The position numbers and the translations under genes were made by a program. The notes beneath the pieces are model-generated. The model ran no database searches, was not told where the DNA came from, and was given only the letters and a program-made list of their open reading frames with translations. Positions 1 through 10,585 of a stretch of 64,000 nucleotides of DNA are shown here, piece after piece (positions within the stretch are counted from its first letter, which is position 1; each line of letters starts with the position of its first letter). The stretch comes from Ceriagrion tenellum (Eukaryota > Arthropoda > Insecta > Odonata > Coenagrionidae), in assembly GCA_963169105.1 (NCBI GenBank), contig OY720634.1:112342281-112406280 (forward strand). The letters are read 5' to 3'.

Positions 1-272
1 CCCTCCCCCCCTTCTGGCCTCACCCCGAACGAAGCCCATCCCTGAGATAATCCCAGAAATCCCTCGGCTGACTCATCGCCAGCTAACAAGCAAGGAAGCA
101 ACCCTTGATCCCCCTCGCTCTCGAAGGTATATAGTTGGAGAAATGGGTTACTGAGGGAGGGTATCGGTGGAAAGCCGCATAAACGGTAGGAAGGAATCGT
201 CCGACGGATATTTGGGCACCTACGCTTTGCGTTTCATCCCAAAAGATCGGCAATTGGCAATAGAAGGAGGGG
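1..272. other. Unassigned left edge
   Basis: I recognise nothing here. The two overlapping open frames on opposite strands have no domain I know. The similarity to the repeat at 14881 starts only near position 273. Confidence 0.5.
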
Positions 273-1148
273 CGCACCGGATAGGCTATCCCAAAATGGA
301 CACTGAGCGATCCACTGGTCCAAACGACCCACAGACGCCACTTCACAGAATATTTTATCATCGTTGACTCATCTTAGAACCCCTGCGTATTATGCTAGGT
401 TTGATCATATTAACAAGATTAGAGAGATAGAGTGTCGTACCGATAGATTTAAAATGTCATTTTTCCCTCGTACTATAAGAGAGAACAATAGGCAGCGTAG
501 CAAAGGGATAGGTAGGTGAAATATAGTTAGAGTAGTCTGTAGTGCATGATGCATGTAATAACAACCAATAATCCCTTCCTTATTATGTAGATACGAACCA
601 TCTAGCTCCATGTGACCCTATTATCTAGCATATCTCCCTTAAATATCCGACTTGCATGTCAATAGTGCATGTTTGGTGATCTTCACCCCCTGCCACACAC
701 CCTCGTGGTGGCTCGCAGGGTATCACGTAGATGTAGATGTAGATGGTAGAAACGATCATGAGTACAGGATCAAGGAAATGTATAGCAGAAAGGAGAGATA
801 TAGACAGCAATTTCTCCACGAACAACAACGGAATGTTGTGGTTTTGACACATATAGCCTATAAAGTACTTGAATCTCATTAAGTAGACCCGACTAGGAGC
901 ATGTGATTGATAATTATTATTACTGGGAACACCGCAAACCGCATTAAAAAGTCTACCCCGAACAATTAATCGGAATTGATATCCGCTCCGTGTAACGCAC
1001 GGAGCGCGTTTTACAGCTATGTACACTAGCAGTTTAAGATTTAGTCTAGAGATTTTTCCTGACAGAATATCGGTGACTACGAAACCATGTAAGTAGTGCA
1101 GAGTTCATTCCAGTGCTGGGGCTATTGAGGTAGGTGGAGAGGGCCTTA
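273..1148. repeat. Unnamed interspersed repeat, copy 1, split by a LINE
   Basis: Two blocks (273-378 and 745-1148) match 14881-15401 collinearly, at roughly 80 percent by eye. The blocks are separated here by a LINE 3' end and are contiguous in the other copy. Shared words include GACCCACAGACGCCAC, GGTAGAAACGATCATGAG and TTGAGGTAGGTGGAGAGGGC. No terminal inverted repeats or coding frame were seen, so the class is unknown. A fragment of the right end may also be present in inverted orientation near 16645-16675. Confidence 0.75.
374..744 (+). mobile_element. CR1-like LINE, 5'-truncated 3' end (subfamily A)
   Basis: The C-terminal end of a LINE ORF2 is read at 374-519 (LRTPAYYARFDHINKIREIE, then CRTDRFKMSFFPRTIRENN, stop TGA at 517-519). 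It is followed by a 3' UTR and a terminal hairpin (about 687-717) and ends in TAGATG repeats at 744. The same peptide is encoded by the longer minus-strand copy ending at 31216. The left junction shares the bases TTAGA with the target, and no target-site duplication is visible. This is typical of CR1-group insertions, which end in a short microsatellite. Confidence 0.88.
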
Positions 1149-1285
1149 CGTCATTGAAGAAGGGGCTCCGAACAAACGGATGAATAGAAGGATTGAGGGA
1201 ATTTGGGAAGGGTAATGGTCCAATGGTTTGGGAAGGATTAATCAGGTCAATGCAGTTTTTAATAAAAAAAAAAGGCTCATAACTT

Positions 1286-1786
1286 CCAGCAAAATTAATT
1301 TGCGTTTAAGAAAAACCTACTCAAGGCATTCGTGTGGAGTGTCTTGCTTTATGGAAGTGAGACATGGACACTTGGCATAAATGAAAGAAAGAGAATCAAG
1401 GCCTTTGAGATGTGGTGCTACCGGAGAGTCCTCCAGATATCTTGGATGGAGAGGGTGACTAACGAAGAGGTACTACGAAGGGCTGGTGAGGTGCCGTGTC
1501 TGTGGGAAACAATGGGAAAGAGATGATACACCTGGATAGGCCACACCATAAGACACGAGGAACTTTTAGTAGCCATTATAGAGGGCTCAGTTGAGGGTAC
1601 AAAAGCGAGAAAGGAATACATCGAACGGACAGTAGAGGATATGGGCTACCATTCCTACTTGGGAGTTAAGGAGGCTGGCACCAGATCGGGCGGAATGGAG
1701 ACGAAAAACGACTGCTGCAAACCAATCTACAGATTGCGGACCAGAGCAGAAGAAGAAGAATGGTTCAAAACCCAGCCACAATAAGA
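1286..1786 (+). pseudogene. RTE-like LINE ORF2, C-terminal remnant
   Basis: The frame reads LLYGSETWTLGINERKRIKA, then FEMWCYRRVLQISWMERVTN, EEVLRRAGEVP, a stop at 1524, and continues WIGHTIRHEELLVAIIEGS and a basic tail to a stop near 1783. The YG-ET-WTL, AFE-WC-RR, EVL-R, WIGH-RH and IIEG order is the C-terminal region after the reverse transcriptase in RTE/BovB-like LINEs. No catalytic domain is present. The internal stop and short length make it dead. The clade name rests on family knowledge; a different clade sharing this C-terminal domain is possible. Confidence 0.8.
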
Positions 1787-3024
1787 TTTACTGCGTATAA
1801 AACCACAAAACCTCGGGTTTTTCTTTTAGCTTCAGAAACCCGGACTCTGCTTCACTGAGAAAAAGCGGCACCAAGCCTTCCTCACCAGAGCCAAGCCCCC
1901 TTCGCACGTCAGCCGTGGACCGCCGGCGCGACACTTAAACAAACGACGAGAGACGCGACCTTCCGTCGGTCACCCCCCGCAACAAAGTCGGTTGGCTCGT
2001 AGGCGACTCACCAACCTCAGCCATTCGTGAGCAGCCTGAATGATTCCGTGGTCCATCGAGCCCCAGCGGAGGTGCGAGATCGGATACTCCAAGGGCCATC
2101 AAGGGCTCTTCTTCCGACAAAATTTAGGCCCATTCCCATGCGGTCTTCGCTCGATCACGGGGAGGGTGTCAGGAGGGAAAGACAACTCAAAACATACGGC
2201 GGTTAGTTGCATCTTTTTATTTTTAATAAAATTTTCCGGCACTATTCCAATAAAATAAGTAGTTTTCCATCAAATTGGCATTTATATTAGATTGAAAAAT
2301 ACCATCTTTCTACATTTATTTCCAATCCTCCCATTGATCACCATCCAATTTTAAGTTCCATTTGCAAGAAAAATAGCACGCAGGATAACATTTTGTTGTC
2401 CCAGAGGACATCTTTTTAAAAGTATTCACAGGATGAATAAAATGATATTTTTCGTTCTATCACAGTGAAATCACCTACACTAAGAGACCTGTATATTTCA
2501 GCACAGAGCGCAAGAACCCCGTCGCACATTCCTAATCACCCACAGCGAAATGCCGTATTACTACTTGAACTGGTATTCATCACCAAATACCATTCAATCC
2601 TAAAATCCGCTTTACCAGGAATATTTTACTGTACAAACGAATGCATGAAGTCTTTCAAGGGGAGAATTGTACCGTGTAAAGCGGCAATTGTATGTTTGTC
2701 TGAATGACTAAATGGGAAATAGAATCTGCTCTGATTCCATTCATTTTCTCGTATAAAATCAATGATGCATTCGTTTGTGCAAAAAAATGTACGGTGTTAA
2801 CCGTGTAACTGTGTACCGGACTAAATATGTCAAGAAGAATCATGCAAAATGTCTTTTCCTGATGGCATATTCCCAATGGCTATTAAATTTTATTCGGACA
2901 ATAATTGTTGAGATATTGACATCAAAAATACTTATTTGCATATAATATATCTTAAAAATGTACACCGCCGAATTTTTTCGACTCGTTGTTTTAAAATAAA
3001 TTCGTTGGTCGCTACATTGTAAGA
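1787..3024. other. No recognisable gene
   Basis: A GC-richer stretch (about 1830-2180) is followed by AT-rich sequence. Open frames are short and without known motifs. I see no repeat shared with the rest of the window. Confidence 0.5.
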
Positions 3025-3090
3025 CTGGTTGACAGTAAACCCTCCACCCATCCCAACGTAATGCTAATTCCCTCACTTCCTGTTGGTTCT
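3025..3090 (-). pseudogene. RTE-like LINE C-terminal fragment
   Basis: The minus strand reads QQEVRELALRWDGWRVYCQP, the very end of the RTE-type ORF2. The same ending is seen near 41840 (REVRELAFAREGW) and 63105 (EVRELALDGEG). It abuts a CR1-like fragment directly, so two element types are fused at about 3088. Confidence 0.65.
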
Positions 3091-3408
3091 AAACCTGTCT
3101 TTTATGCATTCTATCTGCCAAATTTCATTCTCATTATCTGATCTGCCCTAGTATGTTGGAGCTCGTAAGATATTAATAACTTCTTCGGAAAAGAAATTAG
3201 TTTTGAATTGACATAAAAGATTGAATCTAATTTTCAAATGACGGCCTGAAAGCGATTCCCATCCAAGTTGTTGCAAGAGGTCAGCAACACACACAAGACA
3301 ATCATTAAGGCCTTTCACGTATCTTGCTGATTTTCTCCGCAAGCAGTTTTTCAGCCTACCTCATGAGGATCCCAAACACTGGCGCGTAACCCATTACAAT
3401 ATCAGTGT
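3091..3408 (-). pseudogene. CR1-like LINE ORF2 fragment (subfamily B)
   Basis: The minus frame reads ASVWDPHEVG, a frameshift, then RRKSARYVKGLNDCLVCVAD, LLQQLGWESLSGRHLKIRFN and EEVINILRAPTY, with a stop inside the usual TPSYYGRSD motif. It matches the copies at 8880-9050 and 57130-57440. It covers only the ORF2 C-terminus and has lost its own 3' tail at the junction with RTE sequence near 3088. Confidence 0.82.
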
Positions 3409-3499
3409 TAATCATGACAAATTAAAAAGTAAACACTAAAGGTTTTAACACAGCAGTATATAATAAATTTCTAATCAATTGTAAAATATATCTTGACGA

Positions 3500-3854
3500 A
3501 ATCGGACATAAAAAATTAAAAAAGGCGAGGAAGGCTTCTCCTCCAGAACAATATGCAATTACACGCATTATGACGCTTGCAATTGGTACTCTTGTCCCGA
3601 GCATTATGACGCTTGCAATTTGTACTCTTGTCCCGAGGATCGATCGTGGACCCCTGGTTTGAAGCGGAGTGGAAGGCATAAACCAGAGGCTGCGTCGCTT
3701 CTGCACGGACATTGGAGCCTCCTTCGTCAACCTTAGGCCTGCAATCCGATCATGTCGGAACCCTCTAAACCGTTCTGGTGTCCATTACATAGCCGAGGCA
3801 GCTAGCTGTGTAGCGAGTAGCATACTCGATCACTGTAGATCTTTTTTAGGATAG
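3500..3854 (+). pseudogene. LINE ORF1 C-terminus, SGNH/esterase-like
   Basis: The frame reads EQYAITRIMTLAIGTLVP, then PRIDRGPLV, GINQRLRRFCTDIGASFVNL, CRNPLNRSGVHYIAEAASCV and a stop at 3854. The order (L-RFC, a short beta strand, then an N-R-SG-HY motif where esterases of the family have D-G-H) resembles the end of the SGNH-hydrolase-like domain in ORF1 of CR1/L2-type LINEs. The catalytic D is not evident (N-R-S-G-V-H). A 36-bp in-frame tandem duplication (3565-3636) and at least one frameshift near 3660 disrupt it. The N-terminal half is not found. Confidence 0.55.
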
Positions 3855-4015
3855 AGGGTAGGGCAGAGAATAGGTCAGCTAGTGGGTCGAATCAGGTACC
3901 ATCGCGAAAAAATTTAATAGAAAACATATCCAAGAAAGTGTTAAGTCTAACGAGAACAGTAAGAGGCCAGTTTAAAAAAATAGCAGTAATTTAACTTGGA
4001 ATATACCTAAGATAG

Positions 4016-6802
4016 CTAGTTGTGTATGAGAATACACTTTCCGGGAATACGCTCATTGATAAATCCTTTTCTGCCGCGGTAGTAAACTGCCGTAGCTTAA
4101 GAAATAAAGTAGCTGGCTTCTACCATCTAATTGAAACTACTGACACAGACTTAATTATAGGGACGGAAAGTTGGTTGTGTAACGAAATCGCAGATAATGA
4201 AGTATTCCCAAAAAATTTCACAGTTTATAGAAAAGATAGAGTGGAAAGGACCGGGGGAGGAGTTTTTATTGCAGTGAAGAATTGTAATATTAGTAGGAGG
4301 GAGTCATTTCCCGACGACCAGGTAGAAAGCGTATGGTGCTCCATCCAAAATCATAAAGCAAAAACTATCTATGTGTGCACATATTATAGACCACCAGATA
4401 CCCATGTAAGCTCAATATTAGGACTAGAAAGTCAACTCAGTAAGTTAACCACTCAAAAAAACGACTCATATTATAATCGGTGGGGATTTCAATCTTCCGT
4501 CCATAGACTGGGACACGTACAGTTTTATTACTGGGGGAAAGACAAAGACCATCGTGAGTCACTTCTGTATACATTCACATTCACTCTTTGCATCAATTAG
4601 TCACTACTCCAACTAGAGGGAAAAATACACTTGATCTTTTAGGTACTGAAACACTACTAAACATACGTACTGATAAGGGAATAAGCGACCACAAGATAGT
4701 TAAAGCTAATTTTTCCGTGAGCATGATCAAGAAAAATAATCCACAAAGAAAAATCTACTTGTTTGATGAGGCTGACTACGAAGGTATGAAACGAGAGTTG
4801 CAAAAGTCATTTACTAATTTTAAAAAAATAAGTATCAACAGTAATACTGAGGTCTTGTGGAATACTTTCCTCAACGTTACACGATCAGTAGTTAGCAAAT
4901 ACATACCAAGTAAATGGAAAAGAGCCAATTCAGAGCCTAGGTGGTATAACGCGGAGGTTAGGAAAACATTAAAGCACCAGAGAACATGTCATGCTAGTTT
5001 AAAAAGGGAAAAAATAAACAAATCCTCCGAAGAACTATACACAGTCACCGAAAATTACAAAATATCTAAACTCTTAGCAAAAAAAGCGTGCCGAAGGGCG
5101 TTAGCTGACTTCAAAAGTAAATTACTGGGAGAACACTTGAACGATAATCCCAAAGCATTTTGGTCGTACGTTAAGGATACTCAAGGAAATAAATCAACAG
5201 TATACACGCTTAAGAATAACAAAGGGGAAAAGCTAACCAACAGTCTACAAAAAGCCAATTCGTTAAACTCATTCTTCAAAAGTATTTTCAATACTTGTAC
5301 ACCACATCTTTTCGATCCGCAGCCAGTTCGTTCCCAAACATTTATGCCTGAAATTATTATAAATTGTCGCGGCATAGAACATCAGCTAAAAAATATCAAA
5401 CTCAACAAATCCCCCGGTCCAGATCAAATACCTGCTCGCGTATATAAAACATTGGCATCAGACATAGCGCCTTACTTAGAATTAATATTTACCAAATCTT
5501 TAGTGGATCACGTAGTGCCTAAGGACTGGAGAGTAGCAAATGTCACACCTATATTCAAAAGCGGCGACAGGGAAGACCTTAGTAACTATAGGCCTATTTC
5601 ACTCGCATCCATTTCGTATAAGGTATTTGAACACATAATCATAAACTCCATTATGAGTCATTTAGATAGGGCGGTTTTATTAATGAATAACCAACACGGA
5701 TTTCGAAAGGGTGGATCTTGCGAAACCCAATTGGCCCTCTTCGTTCATGACATCTTGCTCTCGGGTGAAAATAATGTTCAATTTGACGCGATATTCCTCG
5801 ATTTTAAGAAAGCTTTCGATAAGGTACCTCACGTTAAGTTACTCTCAAAACTAGAAGCATATGGAATAGATAAAAACATTATTAGTTGGATTAATCAGTT
5901 CTTACATGGGCGGGAACAAAGGGTTGTCATAGACGGTATCATGTCAAACACAGCGTTACATCGGGTGTTCCTCAGGGAAGTGTCATTGGTCCACTTTTAT
6001 TTCTCTTGTACATAAATGATATTAGCAACGTCGTTAAAAGAAAGCTTAGACTCTTCGCAGACGACGCGGTTGTGTGTAGGGATATTAACAATTCCGAAGA
6101 TAGCGACTCGTTAACAATCGACCTACTTGCTATTCATGCTTGGTGCGAAAAGTGGCAGATGGAACTAAACATAAAAAAGTCCGTAGCAGTCCGCTTTTGG
6201 AAAAAGAAAAATAGGCCAGGTAGGGCTTACAAAATTAATAGTACGGAAATTATTCACGCCGAGTCTGTTAAGTACTTAGGGGTCACAATTACTCACGACA
6301 TATCTTGGGGAAAACATATTCGGGAAATATGCGGTCAAGCATACAGGAAGCTAGGCTTTATCAAGAGAGTACTCGGAAAATGGGATGAGAAAGTGAAAGA
6401 ACGTTATTTTTCAATCGTTAGACCTCATCTGGAATATGCTGTTAGTGTATGGGATCCATACGAAGCGGGGTTGATATCAGAGTTAGATCGCGTGCAGCGA
6501 AGAGGAGCTAGGTTTGTGAAACGATGCTACGATAAGTTGGCTAGTGTGTCTTGACTGTTAGAAGAATTAGAATGGGAATCGCTATCACAGCTTAGATTAA
6601 ATTATAGGCTTAACCTCCTAACTAAATTTCAGGAAAATCATTTCTCTGACGACGTAAAAAACATACTATTAACCCCCTCGTACTACGGAAGATTAGATCG
6701 CGCCAATTAAATTAGAGAGATAGATTGTAGAACCGATAGGTATAAAATGTCATTTTTTACGCGTACCATTCGGGACCATAACAGCTGTGATCGTCGTCAT
6801 GA
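4016..6802 (+). pseudogene. LINE ORF2: APE-like endonuclease and reverse transcriptase, frame-shifted
   Basis: Endonuclease: VVNCRSLRNKVAGF (about 4078), LIIGTESWL (4153), GGGVFIAVKN, YRPPDT and IGGDFNLPSIDWD (4478, in a shifted frame). The His of the SDH motif is present in GISDHKIVKANF (4678). Reverse transcriptase: LNKSPGPDQIPARVYK (5404), NYRPISLASISYKVFEHI (5584), NQHGFRKGGS, AIFLDFKKAFDKVPH (5791), SGVPQGSVIGPLLFLLYIND (5962, shifted) and the catalytic FADD (6054). The tail carries KYLGVTITHDISWGKHI, RPHLEYAVSVWDPYE and RVQRRGARFVK. Breaks: frameshifts near 4465, 4586 and 5955, a stop at 6552 and a stop near 6708. Both catalytic motifs survive, but the frame does not. Confidence 0.92.
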
Positions 6803-7078
6803 ATAGTTCGAATAGTGACAATAGGCAGACAGTAAATCTTTCTCTTTATATTCTCTACGTTCTTATTTATGCATGATGTAAATATTGATGTTCATATTTA
6901 TGCATGATATTTTGAATATGTAGTAATAGTCTTTGTAACCCTTGCATGTTGGAACGATTGACGATAGAATGTTTCTTGGTTATTAGATTTTTAATTGGCG
7001 CTTTGCATGTGTGGTACGCGGGTTTCAATGTAATTTCGGTGTTCTACCGTGTCATTCATGCATGCCTGGTGTGGAAGC

Positions 7079-7139
7079 ACCCCCTGTCACACACCATTTG
7101 GGTGGCTTGCAGGGTATGACGTAGACGTAGATGTATATT
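7079..7139 (+). other. LINE 3' terminal hairpin and TAGATG tail
   Basis: CCCCTG and GCAGGG flank an inner CACC/GGTG stem, followed by GTAGACGTAGATGTA. The same layout closes every LINE copy in this window. By analogy with other LINEs the hairpin is probably the site read by the element's own reverse transcriptase. Confidence 0.7.
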
Positions 7140-7654
7140 ATGGACCAAGGCTATGGATAAAAATATGAAAAAATGTAATTCTTCAATGCATGTAGTATAG
7201 ACTTCATATAAACACAGGACTGAGGAAAATGTCATTCTCGGGTCAGGCCAACGTCCAATATTCTCGATACAAACGGAAAGCGAGGACGTCAAATATGAGA
7301 TAACGTCGCCGGCTAGACAGTTTTTTTCTCAAATCCGCATCGCTTCAAGGAAAAAAACTGGCACATCGCTCTGTTCGGGACTAAAAACAGAAGGGGAATC
7401 AGATGACTGGCGGGCGAGACGCGACGGGTGGCAATGACCGGTTTCTTGCGCCACTAGGCCGAGCGGACGAACGCGAAAAGAGGGGGAAGGAAGGAAGGAA
7501 GGGACGTGGAGACGAAGGGGGGGAATGGAGAGGGGAGGAACTTGGAGCGAAGCCAACGCGGTCATTACGGGAGGCTGCGAAGCGAACTCGGAACCATTTC
7601 GCGACGAGGAAACAAGAAAGCCGTGAGAGGAGTGGGGAGGAAGATTGGGAAGGA
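7140..7654. other. Unassigned; includes G/A-rich tract
   Basis: AT-rich sequence gives way to a strongly purine-biased plus strand (about 7460-7700). Long frames on both strands here (for example 7403-7708 plus and 7329-7916 minus) follow from that bias and overlap the repeat below. I do not call them genes. Confidence 0.5.
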
Positions 7655-7945
7655 ATAATAGAGAGGAGGAGGAGAGGGAAAGGGGAGAGAGCCGAGCGAG
7701 GGAAATAAAATAGAGAAGGAAAAATGACACAGAGACGGGGACACCAAAGATACGGTAATTGCGAGAACACCGTGTGTTTACCACTTGCAACGGCAGCCTT
7801 CCCGCATTGTGAGCGAAACATAAATGGACAATCAAAACTGGCGCACCCCATGCCTCGGACATGACCCTAAGAAGTGAACCTCGTTCGTGATTCCATTTTG
7901 TTTTCAGCTGACCCACATATAAATTTCGAAAGATTCAATTATAAA
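7655..7945. repeat. Unnamed repeat, copy 1
   Basis: It matches 9460-9755 collinearly. Shared words are GGAAAAATGACACAGAGAC, CAACGGCAGCCTTCCCGCA (AAACGGCGGCCTTCCCGCA in copy 2), TGTGAGC, ACTGGCGCA and CATTTTGTTTTC. Both copies lie a few hundred bases downstream of a LINE 3' end in the same orientation. No coding capacity was recognised. Confidence 0.75.
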
Positions 7946-8275
7946 CATTAGGGTAATCAACCGTTTTACGTAGGTTTGAATGAAAGTCATTAAACGTAAT
8001 CTGGATATTTACATGAGCAGGGCCCTAACTTCCATTAAATTTTCTTCATTAATTCAAGCGTACGTCCTATACTTCGTCTATTGAACGCATTCTCTTTCTT
8101 CCCCATCCCCGCTATCCTTCCCTCCATCAAGGACTTAAGCAAGCCTTGGTCCGGCATCAGCTCTTCAACACGTAGAGTTAGTTACTCAACCCCCTCTCAC
8201 CCTCGTCCTGAAATTTCCCCTCGTCACACACCATACCATCAAAGACATTAGAATCAGAATACCACGGAGTATAAC
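7946..8275. other. No recognisable content
   Basis: Mixed-composition sequence with no frame, repeat or RNA signature that I recognise. Confidence 0.45.
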
Positions 8276-9356
8276 TTATGATCTCTCGTGAAGAAAACAT
8301 ATTCGGGAAATAACTGATCAGCTAAACGTATATTGAGATTTGTTACAAGCGTACTTGGAAAGTGCGAAGATAAAGCCAGAGAAATCAGCTACTTGATAGC
8401 CATCTTCAATGACGTTAGACTCACTTCGGGTGTCCTTCTGGGGAGTGTCATAGGTCCACTTCTATTCCTCCTCTATATTAACGATATTGGCGAAGAGGTA
8501 GATAGTAAACTTTTGACTATTTGCAGACGATGCAGCAGTATACAGGGAAATCCGTAGCAATAATAAGGAAGCGCTAACAAAATACCTCAGAGACATTCCA
8601 ACGTGGTGCGTTGCGTGGCAGCTAGAATTAAATTTGAAAAAAATGTTGTATGGAACTTATGGAAAAGATAAAATACTCCCCCCAATACAGCTATTGCATG
8701 CAACATAGCCAATAAGAGACTGTAGAATCTGTAAAATACCTCGGATTAAAACAAATGGTCTCTCGCGGAGAAAACATTTTCGGGAAAATACTGGCAACCT
8801 AATCGTAAATTGGGATTTGTTAAAAGAGTAGGTACTTGGAAAGTACGGAGATAATGTCAGAGAAATCAGCTACTGCTTCAGACCATCAATTGAAATTTAG
8901 AACTAATCTTTTATTTACATTAAAAAGTAATTTATTTTCCAAAGATGATATAAATATCTTACGAACTCCATCACACTACGGCAGATCAGATCAAGAGAAT
9001 AAAATAAGTGAAATAGATTGTTGAACAGAAAGGTTTATAATGTCGTTTTTCCTGCGATCGAAAAAACATCATAATGTCTGCGTTAATACCTTGAGGTAGG
9101 GTTGCTGACACGGAGTATAGATGATTAATTAATGAGCTCCATAATGCATATTTCTTAATCTGTCACATAGTGCTAACACCATGTTTTGCATGTTCCCAGT
9201 ATGACTCTTGTATCACGTTTGCATAGTTCCACTATTGATTGATTTAGTAGTTTTTGTTGCATACCTGTAGTGCGGTGAATGATGGTGGAAGTTAATTTTT
9301 ACCCAGTAGAGCATGTTAGTGATCAGTCATACCCTGCGGTGGCTTGCAGGGAAATA
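8276..9356 (+). pseudogene. CR1-like LINE remnant with rearranged order (subfamily B)
   Basis: In order: a KHIRE-type segment (8276-8400), the RT palm (TSGVLLGSVIGPLLFLLYIN at 8426, then FADDAA in a shifted frame and WQLELNLKK), a second copy of the first segment (8757-8885), then the C-terminal end (LFTLKSNLFSKDDINILRTP at 8908; stop at 9022). A 3' UTR and a decayed terminal hairpin end near 9356. The two similar segments lie about 480 bp apart, one before and one after the palm, which fits a tandem duplication or two overlapping insertions. There are many stops. Confidence 0.8.
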
Positions 9357-9459
9357 TGCATATGCTGATACCAGGCAATTCTTGGTTTGTCTTCCTTTCC
9401 GTCCATCCTATTTTCCCCATTCTCCTCCGCACACATCACAAACGCATGCAGCCTACTAA

Positions 9460-9755
9460 CAATAAGGGACATTAGGAATGGAAAAGAGGGGAGAGGAGTG
9501 GAATGAAGAGAAAGGCGAGCAAGAGAAATAAAACAAAAATGGAAAAATGACACAGAGACAAAGACGCCATGGAAAAACAGCAACAACGAGTGCACCCCGT
9601 TTACCAATTGAAACGGCGGCCTTCCCGCAATGTGAGCAAAATACAAATGATCACTAGATGAAATTGGCGCAACGCTGACTCGGACCCAGCCCAAAGAAGT
9701 GAGCTTGATTTTCTCGGCCTTTCCGTTTTGTTTTCCGGTGACCTACATTTAAATA
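9460..9755. repeat. Unnamed repeat, copy 2
   Basis: It is the partner of 7655-7945 in the same orientation, with several small indels. The open frame on the minus strand at 9323-9694 falls inside this repeat and is not treated as a gene. Confidence 0.75.
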
Positions 9756-10439
9756 TCAGGCGATTTCACATAAAAAAAAGAATCAGACTCATTTAGAGTT
9801 CCAGAGATCGACGAACGTATCCTCTTTAATCCAACCTAATTGCCTCCAGCGAATGCCACACGGTTGTCGGGAGGTCCAAGAAAAAAAGCATACCTCTTGC
9901 GGCAGTCGAATGAGCAAAGAAGACATCTGTTCTCGTGGAGCCCAAAATTTGACAAATATTTTCACTACCCGTCAGAACAGTGAGATGACAAAGCTTGCGA
10001 CACCCATATACAACACCGAATTCTTGGACTGTCACCCTTAAAAAGTAAAGACGGCAAAATTGTAGACGTTAATTAAAAGGCTTAGTCCGGAAAGATTGAA
10101 TAATTGATAAGAGTCGAAAGGTGAGACTTATTTCCAAGAATCCTGCATTATGATCATTCAGTTGTAACTAATTTCAGATGAAGTTACAGCTTTACAGAAA
10201 TCTTCAAAAAACTTAATCGTATTAAACATTAAATAAATAATTAAGTATTTTTTCCGATCAATGTGCCATCTTCCCAATCCTCTTTCGAAAACTCTATTAA
10301 TCAAAACCACGAGCTACTCTTACGTTTCGGATTTAATTTATTTTCTTTCCAATTACTACAGGAAATCTGAAATCTTACTTCCGACCTCGTCCGTCCAAGC
10401 AGAAGAGGCGTAATATCAAGTTTCCTCTACTCACCCGTC
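9756..10439. other. No recognisable content
   Basis: AT-rich sequence with only short open frames and no recognised repeat. Confidence 0.45.
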
Positions 10440-10585
10440 ACTACTTTGTCTACCTTTCCGAACTTCCCCAGTCCTTCTCCACACATGTCGAACGCTTGTC
10501 GCATATTCTCGCATTCCTTCCTCAGGGTCCACGTTTCAGCATTATAAAACTCTACGCTTCATATTACACTCTTCGGTTAACTATT
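10440..10585 (-). pseudogene. Diverged RTE-like LINE fragment
   Basis: The minus strand reads YNAETWTLRKECENMRQAFD, which corresponds to the YG-ETWTL-K-E--R--AFE motif of the RTE C-terminal region. It is short and weakly preserved. Confidence 0.45.

Larger units (their letters stand above)
3410..7139 (+). mobile_element. CR1-like LINE, nearly full length, inactive
   Basis: This is the most complete element here. It has an ORF1 end (to 3854), a 160-bp gap, ORF2 with an endonuclease and reverse transcriptase (about 4016-6802), a 3' UTR, the family's 3' hairpin (7079-7117) and a terminal TAGATG-type repeat ending near 7139. The 5' boundary is uncertain, somewhere between 3410 and 3520, so the 5' UTR and most of ORF1 are missing or unrecognised. 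Frameshifts and stops in ORF2 rule out autonomous activity. The clade is inferred from the endonuclease/RT order, the SGNH-like ORF1 end and the microsatellite 3' end; Jockey-group relatives are the main alternative. Confidence 0.85.

Noticed and set aside
7329..7916. 195-codon minus-strand open frame
   Set aside because: It overlaps a repeat that recurs at 9460-9755 and a strongly purine-biased tract, and competing frames of 100-150 codons exist on both strands. No domain is recognised.
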